In this document: positions 40,901 through 59,266 of the stretch, in pieces | Numbering within the stretch: the first letter of the stretch is position 1 | Layout: the number at the start of each line of letters is the position of its first letter | Source: Piper betle | Lineage: Eukaryota > Streptophyta > Magnoliopsida > Piperales > Piperaceae | DNA length: 64,000 nucleotides | Assembly (NCBI GenBank): GCA_033002965.1 | Contig: JAURVB010006236.1 | Location: forward strand, 300,859 to 364,858 | Direction of reading: 5' to 3' | Position numbers and translations under genes: made by a program | The notes under the pieces: model-generated | Told to the model about the DNA's origin: nothing | Seen by the model: the letters and a program-made list of their open reading frames with translations, nothing else | Databases searched by the model: none

Positions 40901-43900
40901 ATTTAGCTTTTGTTCAGGTGGGTAAAGGAAGGGACGTTGGTCTTAATCAGATTGCTCTTTTTGAGGGTAAAGTTGCTGGTGGGAATGGAGAACAAGTTTT
41001 AAGTAGAGATATATATCGACTCGGGCAGCTTTTCGACTTCTTTCGAATGTTGTCTTTTTTCTTCACCACAGTTGGCTACTATGTTTGCACTATGGTATGA
41101 ATCCTATTTTCTTTCTTACAGTAGGTGTGCATGTCTAAACTTTAAGCTGTGTTTTTTTCTAAACAAACTTTTGGCTGGTTGATTAAGCATCTGACTGATT
41201 AATGTCATTGCAGATGACTGTCTTAACTGTCTATGTCTTCTTGTATGGGAGAACTTATTTGGTATGGATTTGAAACACTTCTATATCTTCTTCCTCCCTC
41301 CCCTCATGTATCGATTAAATTTTCTTGTATAATGTGGACCTTTATTTGGCTTTTCCTACTTTCTCAGGCACTTTCTGGGCTTGACGAAGCAGTTTCAAGA
41401 GAGGCAGAGATCAATGGAAATACTGCTCTAGATGCAGTGCTCAACGCTCAGTTTTTGGTGCAGATAGGTGTTTTCACTGCAGTGCCAATGATTATGGGTT
41501 TCATTCTGGAGCAAGGGCTGCTAAAGGTTGATGCATTCCCTTAAATTTCTTTTCAATGGGAGTATCATCTAATATTAAGGAGTGGACCTTGCATTTTGCA
41601 TCCTCCATTTGACATCTATCTTTGGATGATATAGTCTTCCTACCGCTGTGTGTTACAAGTGCTTAAGTTACTGTTTTATGTAAGGGTTTTCTCCACGTGA
41701 ACAATGGTTTTCCTACTGAGTTGCTAAAATATTGGGAGGATTAGTTCATCTGACTTTCTTCTTATATAGTATGCATTTCTATGATATTCACTATTTGGCA
41801 TCGATATTCGAATGCGAGGAAGCATTTGATTAGTCATGCATCTCTTAGAAGCTTGGGCATTTTGATAGGGCCATGGTTATTCACCCTAGATACTATTCCA
41901 CATTCCTTGTTTATTAGTTTTTACGGCAAAAAATTGTTAATATGCAATAGTTGTGCCTTCTCATATAACTGCATTAATAAAATCAAGAATATCCTAAAAT
42001 GACATGAAATACGAAGGATTAGCTTAGTTCAAAACACCAAAGGTATTAATTATATTCATATTTTTTAATTTTAAGTGTTGCTTTTCTGTGAGTTGTAAGT
42101 TTTATTTATTTATTTATATTTTTATTTTTTTCCAGGCTGTTGTTAGTTTTATTACGATGCAATTTCAGCTGTGCTCTGTTTTCTTCACATTTTCCCTGGG
42201 AACAAGAACTCATTATTTTGGTCGAACAATTCTTCATGGCGGTGCAAAGGTAATATAGTCATTTGGAAATTTGTGTGCTCCATCTCAAGGTTTTGATTCA
42301 CTTACATTTTAAATGCATTGATTTTATAGTACAAAGCGACTGGTAGAGGCTTTGTTGTTCGTCATATCAAGTTTGCAGATAATTACAGGCTATATTCACG
42401 AAGTCATTTTGTGAAAGCGTAAGTAAATTAAGGAATATACATGTATATCCTTCCACATTTTTTCTTGTTTTTCTGTGACTTATATTTGAAGATTTCCTTT
42501 GATGTTGTAATAATTAAATATGGCAGGCTTGAAGTTGCTCTGCTTCTCATTGTCTATATAGCATATGGTTATACAGATCAAGGAGCCAGTTCATTCATTC
42601 TTCTTACACTCAGTAGTTGGTTCCTTGTCATATCATGGCTGTTTGCGCCTTATATCTTCAACCCGTCTGGTTTTGAGTGGCAAAAGTAAGTAATAATCAG
42701 TGACACTATCTTCTTACACCTTTAGTATCTTCTTGTTTGGTACATAAAATTCTCAAATGTTCTAACAAATTTGCGAAATCTGTTTCCATGCCAAAAATTG
42801 CTGAAAAAAAATAGTTCTTTGCAACCAATTTTGGAAGTTCAATGATGATTTAAGCCTAAAGTTGAAAAAGGATTAACAAGTGTGAGTTTACTGTACATTG
42901 TTTATCCGGTTTAGCACACGAGTTCTTAACTTCATTCACGGGCAGAAAGGTAGACCCTGCTAATTTGGTAGATTAAGGCTCCACTTAAGAGTCTCACCAC
43001 CCACAATCAGATAGAAAGAGAGCCTTCAAATGTTAGGTCCATGAAGCTTTAAATTAGTCAAGGTCTAGCCCTTTTATGTTTATTGTAAACATGTTGCTGA
43101 AAGTTAAAATCATTTTAGACCTAAAAAATGGATTTCATCAGGTTCTTAGTGGGTTAAAAATTTACGGGCTCTATTCTTAGGGCTTTGTTTTCAGAGTCGG
43201 GCATCTCAAATAGAGGCCATTCTGCATGGGGCCCTACCCCAAACCACTCTTCAGTGGGCATCACGGGAATAAGCTTTTAGTTTTACAAAAATTAAAACTA
43301 TTTAGTGAGAACTAACAGATGTTAGCCAGTGATGTAAGTGATAAATCGGGTTTGAGAGTGGAAATAAAATCAACATTTTGGGTACATGGTTGCTGACTTT
43401 TACAATCAACATTTTGTACAATACTGTGTTGACTTGTACATTAGTAGTATTTCCTTTGAGATATTTTTATATGGCAAAATTATAGGACTGTGGAGGACTT
43501 TGATGATTGGACCAGTTGGCTTCTTTATAAAGGTGGGGTTGGTGTTAAAGGGGAAAACAGTTGGGAGTCATGGTGGGATGAAGAGCAGGTGACTATACTA
43601 ATGGCACCCCCTGTATTCCAATTAATTTTTTGAATGAACTCCATTTAGTAATTTATTCTCACAACTTATTTGATTTTTCCTTAAGCTTTATTTTTTTTAT
43701 GGATTTTATACAAACAAGCTACTTCTCTGTGTTAGCAGATGCACATCCAAACACTTAGAGGTCAAATCCTGGAGACAATCTTAAGCCTTAGATTTTTAAT
43801 TTTCCAATATGGGATCGTGTACAAACTTGACATAACCGGAAAGCATACTTCCCTGGCGGTACGTCTTTACCTGCTTAGTTTAGATGTTAGACATTTAAAT

Positions 43901-44716
43901 TAATGACAAACTTTACAATAGTTTTTCTTACGTGTTCCTTTTTTCTATAGATTTATGGATTCTCTTGGGTTGTGTTGGCTGGCCTTGTTATGCTATTCAA
44001 GGTTTGCTCATATCTATATGACAGCAAGCTTCCCATCTCTTCATTTTGTCATTTTAAGTGAAGCTCTTGTTTACACTATCTTCATTGGCATGCAGACGTT
44101 CACATTTAGTCCGAAAAAGTCCACTGATTTTCAACTAGTGATGCGATTTGTGCAGGGGGTCATGTCCATCGGACTTTTGACTGCCCTTGTTCTTGTCGTT
44201 CACTTTACTAGTCTCACAGTTGCAGATTTATTTGCCAGCATTCTGGCATTTTTACCAACTGGATGGCTCTTTCTATCTGTAAGTTTTCTTATTCATAAAT
44301 TCTACCACATGCATACATTATATATTCATTTTCCCCCATGACATCAAGTGAATAAGTGCACCGTACTAGACACAATTAAGGCGTATTTGTGAGTTGCGAT
44401 GACTTTTGTCAGTAGCTTGACGACGACTTTTGTTATTAGCTTGACATCTCTGAATCTCCGACATTTCTTTACTATTCAGATTGCCATAACGTGGAGGAGA
44501 TTAATGAAGAGCTTGGGTTTGTGGGACTCGGTACGCGAAATTGCCAGACTCTACGATGCAGGGATGGGAATGGTCATTTTTGCACCAATTGCATTCTTGT
44601 CATGGTTTCCATTTGTCTCCACCTTCCAATCTCGTCTTCTTTTCAACCAAGCTTTCAGTAGAGGGCTTGAGATCTCCCTCATTCTGGCTGGGAACAAGGC
44701 TAATGTCGAGGCTTGA
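16921..44716 (+). CDS. CALS10: Callose synthase, CALS10/GSL8 type (51 exons, two 1-base exon deletions)
   Basis: Plasma-membrane 1,3-beta-glucan synthase, using UDP-glucose to make callose; the GSL8 group acts at cell plates and plasmodesmata (family knowledge). I rebuilt 51 exons by splice phase and family similarity; the mature frame would be about 1,911 residues, close to the usual 1,900. The N-terminus carries the GSL8-like stretch [19 protein letters not shown] (about residues 41-59), which sets it apart from GSL10. The FKS1-type N-terminal region follows, then the glucan synthase domain from about residue 1070 (FTPYYSE) with [34 protein letters not shown] and many membrane segments, ending [15 protein letters not shown]. 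The start ATG lies in gcgATGGC and matches the family N-terminus. Exons 12 and 31 each lack one base, so as written the frame stops in exon 13. Exon 1 is markedly GC-rich. Neighbour CDC5 is convergent. Confidence 0.93.
19881..20377 (+). repeat. Two-copy tandem duplication, 248-249 bp unit
   Basis: Unit 1 is 19881-20129, unit 2 is 20130-20377. Both start TTAAGCACC and end ATCTGGGCCCAGAA, with few substitutions and one or two indels between them (for example AATATTTATTAGG against AATATTATTAGG). Each unit contains a shorter internal repeat TTATTAGGAATA. It lies in callose synthase intron 6, in a very AT-rich segment (about 19290-20400). Confidence 0.85.
21019..21162 (+). repeat. Dispersed repeat, copy 2
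   Basis: Partner of 16176-16322 (shared GATCATTGGTAAAATTA and TTACCTCTCATACTG-like blocks). It lies in intron 7 of the callose synthase gene. No terminal repeats or duplication seen. Confidence 0.6.
27994..28305 (-). mobile_element. TRIM-like miniature LTR element, 312 bp
   Basis: Two direct repeats of about 80 bp (27994-28073 and 28227-28305) share TTGTCCCAAAAG, AAGGAAAGGG-like and GTAAATA blocks. Read on the minus strand, the right repeat is followed at once by TGGTATTAGAGCC (28226-28214), close to the initiator-Met tRNA primer site TGGTATCAGAGC. The left repeat is preceded by the purine tract GTGGAGAGGAG. Flanks are GAAAT (27989-27993) and GACAT (28306-28310), a duplication with one mismatch. 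The interior is about 150 bp and non-coding. It lies in callose synthase intron 23. The motif GGGTTCGAATCCC inside is tRNA-like but no full tRNA is present. Confidence 0.7.
28400..28735 (+). mobile_element. Copia 3' end: terminal coding trace, polypurine tract and LTR
   Basis: NLQSPT followed by a stop and TTGAGGGGAGTG (about 28466-28497) is the usual end of copia polyproteins plus polypurine tract. The LTR-like stretch then starts TGTAGAGATTAATTG and contains a T-rich region with TGTATATGG-like signals. No 5' LTR is visible, so this is a truncated copy in intron 23. A second LTR-like stretch (about 28880-29080) follows but I could not delimit it. Confidence 0.5.
31033..32421 (+). mobile_element. 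Copia-like LTR interrupted by a hAT element
   Basis: Begins TGTTAG (31033) and ends CTAACA (32421), matching inverted ends of many copia LTRs. Removing the 1,002-bp hAT insertion and one copy of its duplication leaves about 379 bp. The bases just before it (GGGTTAAGGG) are purine-rich and could be a retained polypurine tract, which would make this a 3' LTR. Flanks AAGGG and AGAGT do not form a clear target duplication. It lies in intron 31 of the callose synthase gene. Confidence 0.6.
31049..32050 (+). mobile_element. Non-autonomous hAT element, 1,002 bp, perfect 8-bp target duplication
   Basis: Terminal inverted repeats start CAAGGTTTGCCGTCTCGTG on the left and CAAAGTTCGCCCTCTTGT on the right (read inward). 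The 8-bp AGTATAAT flanks both sides (31041-31048 and 32051-32058), the hAT hallmark. Inside, a decayed BED finger at about 31796-31857 (YNYYGKQMK, then RLKDHI; both Cys changed to Tyr) shows descent from a hAT transposase gene. The left 400 bases are GC-rich and carry only chance open frames. Confidence 0.85.
36170..38160 (+). repeat. LTR-retrotransposon remains in callose synthase intron 35
   Basis: The intron 35059-38398 is mostly repeat-like. TTTGGGTATCAGG at about 37385-37397 resembles a tRNA-Met primer site (TTTGGTATCAGAGC). The stretch 37790-38150, with TTAGTCATTAGGGTTT and GTTGAATAAACGTTGAAG, has the look of an LTR with its poly(A) region. An open frame at 37069-37326 (85 codons) is not recognised. 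No complete element can be outlined. Confidence 0.4.
39289..39800 (+). mobile_element. Third, truncated copy of the TGTAACACCC LTR family in a callose synthase intron
   Basis: Within intron 38 (39208-40469). The start GCAACACCCC and the following 130 bases align with the beginning of the 12394 copy: TTGGAAATG, GGTTAAGCC-like, then GCCCTC, GGC, TCTCAAGA in the same order. The 3' part is not recognisable and the next stretch is a hAT fragment. No target duplication seen. Confidence 0.6.
39810..40245 (+). mobile_element. hAT transposon fragment with a BED zinc-finger remnant
   Basis: At 40004-40063 the frame reads CNYCGKQMK and then RLKDHL, the pattern of the BED-type zinc finger at the N-terminus of plant hAT transposases. 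The following 200 bases, up to GGGTGAACC, match the element at 31049-32050 in the same orientation. The left border is unclear; I see no intact terminal repeat or duplication. Confidence 0.65.
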
Positions 44717-46377
44717 TTGTTTGCTACTATCGGCACACATTGTAGATGAGTATCAATTTTTTTTTTCATTTCCATTACGTTTAACAGATTTATTGTTTAC
44801 AGTGTAATGTAAATTTGTATGTTTTATAGCTAATGCATGTAGTTTTCAGTCTTCATTGTTAGCATTGATATTGATTATTAATCCAATTGTGGCTCGCATA
44901 TACTTTACTCAGCTATATCGCTTGTTTACGAGTGATTTGGCTACATCTTTTGAGAACTGAACAATTTTCACTTGTCAACTCTGAGGTGGTGAATACTAAG
45001 GTACATTATTGCCTATTGGTTTATTCTTGGCATTTCAATGATCTCATTTCTATCAGAAGCCATACTTCTGCTGGTGGAATATTTCATGAGAAGTTCAATT
45101 ATTGGAAAATTGCATCAGGTGAAAATGAGATGCGTTATGAAGCGAAGTTAAAAAAGAATGGGCAGTTGGAAATGAAAGTTTACCTTCCGGACAGAAAAAA
45201 AATAATTGAATTACTGAGAGAAATTGTAGTTATATTGGTTAATTCTTCTCCAATTTTCCGAACACTATAACAGTAAACAAGAATCTGTGGTAACGTGTTT
45301 CTCCTTTATATGGTAAAAAGATGTTGGTTCGTACCTGATACAAGCTCGGCAAGAGTGAGGTTGTCAAAGCCGAACGTATGTTTTTTTTACATGCTTCAAA
45401 GCCAAACGTTGGAAGTGGTGTGTGGTATGTTAGGTTTGTTTTTGGTCTTCAATTTTATATACATTAGACGATAACAACAAAAAAATCTTTGAGACAATTA
45501 AAAAAGAAAAATTCTGAGACGAAGGTTAAGAAATCTCATAACAGATTCACACTTGGTTAAAAGTAAATGTCTTGTACTCTTGTTCATCAATGGTCTCGTC
45601 GTGTGCAAGCCCTGGAGGGGACTCTCCCTAGGGATCAAGCATTTTTTTACATGATTAGTTATGCGAGTTTTTAATCTTTTTATTTCCCACATGAACGAGG
45701 AAGAACACATGGATGATTTAGCCCAATAGCCCATTTCTCTTCCATACTGAAATCTGCAACATGAAGTTCAGAGAACAATATTGGCGTCCTCTCCAATACA
45801 AGACTTCACATGCGAAATCTTGATGTGCCGAATAGACTTGCGGGATGAGAGTGGACAAAAACCCGGCGCCGAACTTTCTTTTCTTTTTTTTGTTCATCAA
45901 GCGCCTTCAACTTCCATTCCCACACAACGCAAAAAAGGATTATTACCATTCCTCGCTTCATTTGCCACAAACTGTTTTATTTCTGTCCTTGAAGCGCAAT
46001 TTCTCCCGCTGACAATCCCACTGATCTCGACAAATTCAATACGTTCAAGGGTGAATAAACCAATATCAAAATATTTATGGGAGAGAATAGATATTGGATT
46101 TAATTCCCTTCGTGAAAATGTAACTGCACTAATAGAGTAGAGACTTTGTATCAGGGCTTAAGTCAGGGATCCGAAGGGGGCCAAATAGTGCTCCCCACAA
46201 TCAAGTACCTCTCATCAACATTCATTCATCCATAATCAGAAGCCTTTTAACAAGTGTTTAGTGGTAACACTTGATCACAAATGGGCAATGATTGTGTGCC
46301 CATCAAGGCATATGGGCACTTCCAACAGTAGGATTTTAATAGTACCTCGCATACTAATGAATGGCATCTCTTCAGAT
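44717..46377. other. Convergent intergenic region, no known gene
   Basis: Holds the 3' ends of callose synthase and CDC5. Two plus-strand frames, 44887-45270 (127 codons) and 45781-46140 (119 codons), have no recognisable domain. Confidence 0.5.
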
Positions 46378-55030
<8,653 letters not shown>

Positions 55031-58000
55031 ATGGCGACGGCGGACGAGACGCCATCGGCGAAGAGATGGTTCCCTCTCGAAGCCAATCCCGACGTCATGA
55101 ACCAGGTCTCGCTGCTTTGGCCCATTGATTCTGTCGAAAAAAGTTTCGATCTTTATCGTCGTCGTTGTTTCGATCCGTTCACGGTTCTGTGTTCCGATAT
55201 CTTGGCAGTTTGTATGGGGTCTGGGGCTTCCGGAGGGAGAAGCGGAGTTCAACGATGTGTATGGGCTGGACGAGGAGCTCCTGGCCATGGTCCCCCAGCC
55301 AGTCCTTGCCGTCATTTTCCTCTACCCCATCACTCCCGAGGTATTATTTTGTTTCTTGTTTTATGGCTTTCTTTGTTTTCTCATTATTAATGAGCATGAT
55401 AGTTTGCTGTTTATTATTTTTTTTGGTAGGTATGTTGATATTGGTATGTTTCTTAGTATAAAACTTGATATGGTTTTTTTGTTGCTTGCAGTAAGTTAAT
55501 GCTCATATACTTTCAATAACTGCCATACTTTTGGTCTATGCTTTTTGCAATAGCTGACATCTTTTTAATTATTAATTATATATATGGATGTTTATATTAA
55601 TAATAATAAATAATATTTGGCTCACCTGTCTTTTCGTAGGATTGATTGATACGCTGTTATATATGAATAATCTAGCCATGTTGTTGTCTTGTTATTTTTT
55701 CCTGGTATCTATGACATCAGACTATCCATCTTTTGATGGGATTGCTTGTTAGAGTGACATGTATAGTCTAGTTAATCGTGTTATCTATTCATTATTACAA
55801 TACCAACGGGTCATCTGTCAATTTATTGTTACGGTGGCATATATTATTTGTCTTACCGTATTTTGAATCTTTTTTTCCTGATAGCCATAGCACTGGACCC
55901 TCGTCTTTTGGTAGAGTTGCTTGTTACTCTGTCTTATAAAATTTCTCTATCTTTTTCAAATCTTATCATCTTTCCGTTGTTAAAATAGGCCTGACCCGTC
56001 TGTCTTTTGGTACTGTTGCTTGTCACACTGTCATATATTTTTTGGTTTGAAGCCAATTTTCGTTTACTTTCTAAAGTAGTGATGTCTTTTAATGTCTCAA
56101 CTTACTCTAGACTGAAGCTGAGAGAATTCTGGAGGAAGAGAAGCTGGGAGAGGACGGGAAGAAGGTAAGTGAAACAAGAAGTAGAATTTACATTCAGTTT
56201 ACTCCTATGTTCCAAGGAACCTGAGACTTTCATCATTTCTCTCTTTTTTTCCTTTCATGGTCATATTGCATAACATTGTATATCATGTTTATGATTTTTA
56301 AGAATCCTTCATGATCATCTTCTATTTAAAGGTTGTTAACGAGAATGGTGGAACTGTTGTATGCTTGTAGACTCTGTATATTTTGTGTGTAATATCGTTT
56401 GTAGGCATTGCATTGGCTTAGATAAGAATTAAAGCTGGTTAAAAATTTAACTTGGAAGCTTTAAGAGGCATGTAGTAATTTACATTAGGTCTCTCTTGAT
56501 GGTTTTTTTAACTTGTTCAATTAACGTCTCAAGAAATGCATTTATGTTCAGCATTTCCAAGTTTGAGCCTCTGTAGAATGACGAGACAATAGTCCTTATG
56601 CAGGTGCCATGTTATATCAGACATTTTTATTAGGTTCTGAGTTTCTATAAGCAAAGTGGGCTTGTCTCATGAGTCATGACAGGGACATAATGTAGACTAG
56701 GGAATTGTTGTATTATCTGTAACTGTAGTTTTGGTAATAATCTTATAGAAAGCATGTATGCCATTTAAATCTCTATTGGCCATTAAATCAACCCAGATGA
56801 TGAAAGAATAATAATGGAAAGAACATATAGAAAAGATGATGAAACTATTTGTCACTTTTAACTCCTTTAGAAAGGACAAATCTGAATGCAGAAAACAGAA
56901 GCTCGACTTCTGATAATAAGAAGCCAACCTGTTGTTCCAGCTACCAAATTACATAGAAACTCTGCATGTACATGCCCTGTCCAAACATAACACGATTAGT
57001 CCTATTCTTTTATGATATCTTTCATGTACATTGTTTATGAAATTACTTCTACTTATTCTGTCTTCTGTTGCAGAATCAGGTGTTGCTGGATTCTAAAACT
57101 TTTTGCTATCTCATAGTTAATTATTCATGTTCATTTTGTAGAAAAAAGTTGGATCCTCAAAATGATACCTTGACTCTGTGAGCTATTCCATCAAGCTTTT
57201 TATTTACTTTGTTTTTTTGGTGTAGGAGTCAAATGGAAATGTATACTTTATGAGACAAATTGTCGGAAATGCCTGTGGGACAGTTGGACTTCTTCATGCT
57301 ATAGGCAATGTAACATCGGCGGTGAAACTTGGTTAGTTTGCCTTCGCCTTATTCTCTTATACTTAACATTATCTTGATTATTTGGTTCAGACTGCTATTA
57401 AGTGATATATCTTAATTATAGACTTTATTTATTGGTATTGGGATGCAATTGCATGGATCCTCAATGAGGATCTGTGTTTCCAGCCTCTTTTTGGGATAAG
57501 GTGGAAGAAGAAGAAGAAGAAGAAAAAGAAAAGCACTGCTCTCGGAATTATTTGTTGATGTGTTTTAAGATGTCAAGACTGTTAACGTAATGTCCAGATA
57601 GTGGGTTCTTTTATGCATGGTCTGTATGTAATATTGATTATTTTTCTCTACGATGGACTGGATTTAAGGCCTCGATCATTTTTTTGTAGTTGCTATTTAC
57701 TACTTAGCTTGTTCAGTATTTCATTGGGTGAAGGCATATTTAATGGATTTCTGTTTAAGGGAAATGATGAATGCACATGAAACGTGTTATAAATTGTAAC
57801 ATGTAAGCCACGTTCCATTTTTTCTGTTGCTTTTTCAGATGAAGGTTCTTACCTGGATCGGTTCTTCAAGTCAACTGCTGAGATGGATTTTATGGAGGTT
57901 AGTTTGCCCTGACCTCCAAGTTAGTAAATAAAGTTTTCGTCTTACATCTGCAATGATTTGCAGCGTGCAGTTTTTCTTGAAGAAGATACAGAACTGGAGG

Positions 58001-58967
58001 ATGCACACTCTGTAGCAGCAACAGCTGGTGATACGGAGGCAAGTAAATGATAAGTATTCAGGACATGAATTGCTTGAACTGATGATTTGAACCACTCTAT
58101 TTATGTATTTATTCCTTGTTTTGATGAAGAGGAATTTATTATTAAAGGATGGAATAGTACGCAAGTCACGATTCAAGAGTGTCCTGCATGTTATTCACGA
58201 TGCATGGGTCTTTTTTATATAATGACTTAATTACCCTTAGTTGGGTGGGTTAGATAAAAAATAATAATTTTTTCAAAAAAATTGGGCTAGATCTGGCCAT
58301 CCGGCCAGGCAAGGTGGCAGGGGTAGCCAGACCGAGCCGCCCTTTTTATTTTTTTATTTTTTTTATCGAACCCAATTAATTGAGGGTAGTTAGGTTATTA
58401 TTTAAAAAAACCCTTGAATTGTGAATAATATACAAGACACCCTGAATCGGGAATAGGGTATTAATCCACTCTTTAATTGTAAATTCCTCTTTTATGACTA
58501 GTGCACGTATTTTGTGTTCTCTTTCTTGTTATGTCTGTTGTCAAGCTTCTAATTTCATGTTTTAGGTGGTTGGAGAAGTCAACACTCATTTCATTTGTTT
58601 TTCATGCGTGGATGGTATGATTGGTGCATTCCTTTTTCATTTGTTTATAAAAACAGTTTTACAGTGTTGCAAATTCCTAAAAGAATTAATTTCTTGGCTA
58701 GGTACCCTCTATGAGCTAGATGGAAGAAAATCACAGCCAATACCGCATGGTCCTTCTTCACCCAGTACCTTGTTGCAGGTAATTATTGTTTTTAACTTCC
58801 CTCTTGGGTGGTTAGGTAGTTAGTAGTCCTGTGTCTGTTCACACTCTTACGAGTGGAAAACTTTGCTCACACAGGATGCTGCAAAAGTCATACAAACTAT
58901 GATACAGAAAAGCCCAAATTCTCTGAACTTCAATGTGATTGCTCTTTCAAGGAAATCAATAGTGTAA
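55031..58967 (+). CDS. UCH3: Ubiquitin carboxyl-terminal hydrolase, UCH-L3 type
   Basis: Papain-fold cysteine protease (peptidase C12) that removes small adducts from ubiquitin C-termini; Arabidopsis homologues influence the circadian clock (family knowledge). Nine exons: 55031-55105, 55209-55340, 56111-56164, 57226-57331, 57839-57897, 57964-58038, 58566-58614, 58702-58778, 58875-58967, giving 239 residues, the usual UCH-L3 length. Catalytic residues are visible: oxyanion Gln98 and Cys104 in [12 protein letters not shown], His175 in NTHFICF, Asp190 in YELDGRK. The N-terminus reads [25 protein letters not shown] split before FVWGLGL. Intron 6 uses a GC donor (GCAAGT). No frame breaks. It is divergent from CDC5 and convergent with the ACC synthase. 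Symbol is by similarity to Arabidopsis UCH3. Confidence 0.95.
57501..57536. repeat. (GAA)n microsatellite in UCH intron 4
   Basis: GGAAGAAGAAGAAGAAGAAG followed by A-rich decay; it borders a block related to the repeats at 37348 and 50740. Confidence 0.8.
58039..58565 (+). other. GC-AG intron in the UCH gene
   Basis: Exon 6 ends ...GATACGGAG and the intron begins GCAAGT, the classic strong sequence for the minor GC donor class; the acceptor is TTTTAG before GTGGTTGG. Only this junction keeps the frame from DTE into VVGEVNTHF, which contains the catalytic His. Reading through would meet a TGA after three codons. The inner part of the intron (about 58230-58460) is low-complexity, T-rich and repeat-like. 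Confidence 0.8.
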
Positions 58968-59266
58968 ATGGTGATGAAGTACTTTTTGAGAAGAGAGAAT
59001 GCAGTTGGCATTTGCTTAGTTTAGAACCTTACTTCCATTATAAGTTTACTTATTTGCTTTCTTAGTTGAGATGTAATAAGGATGTTCCTTGGTTCAGAAA
59101 TTAATTATTAGTGGTTTTTTAGCTGTCTGTTTTCAGTAGGAAGACTGACACTTAGAGCAAAAATTTGAACCAGACACGTTAGAAACGTTACTTATGGAAC
59201 AAATACATCTCTATTCTTGTTGAAGATCAAAATGCCGGCTCTTTCTTGTTTGTCAGCCAAACTTGT

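Larger units (their letters stand above)
16921..44716 (+). other. CALS10: Exon map of the callose synthase gene
   Basis: Exons by GT/AG and phase: 16921-17131, 17221-17318, 17429-17592, 17935-18061, 18313-18423, 18765-18890, 20841-20930, 23204-23301, 23387-23504, 24060-24188, 24278-24354, 24427-24504, 24767-24859, 24959-25061, 25141-25264, 25358-25547, 25624-25676, 25910-25970, 26052-26133, 26778-26827, 26923-27009, 27110-27195, 27310-27340, 29218-29315, 29419-29500, 29603-29763, 30047-30167, 30245-30342, 30432-30522, 30612-30772, 30856-30964, 32558-32692, 33025-33093, 33182-33359, 34941-35058, 38399-38518, 38923-39038, 39124-39207, 40470-40582, 40768-40820, 40918-41094, 41214-41261, 41368-41526, 42136-42249, 42330-42418, 42527-42685, 43486-43588, 43739-43858, 43951-44001, 44096-44278, 44480-44716. 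Phase closes at every junction except after exons 12 and 31. Exon 23 is only 31 bp and was placed by phase plus the similarity of [10 protein letters not shown] to the family. Confidence 0.85.

Noticed and set aside
45781..46140. 119-codon frame near the CDC5 3' end
   Set aside because: No domain, opposite strand to CDC5, composition like chance coding; kept only as a note.
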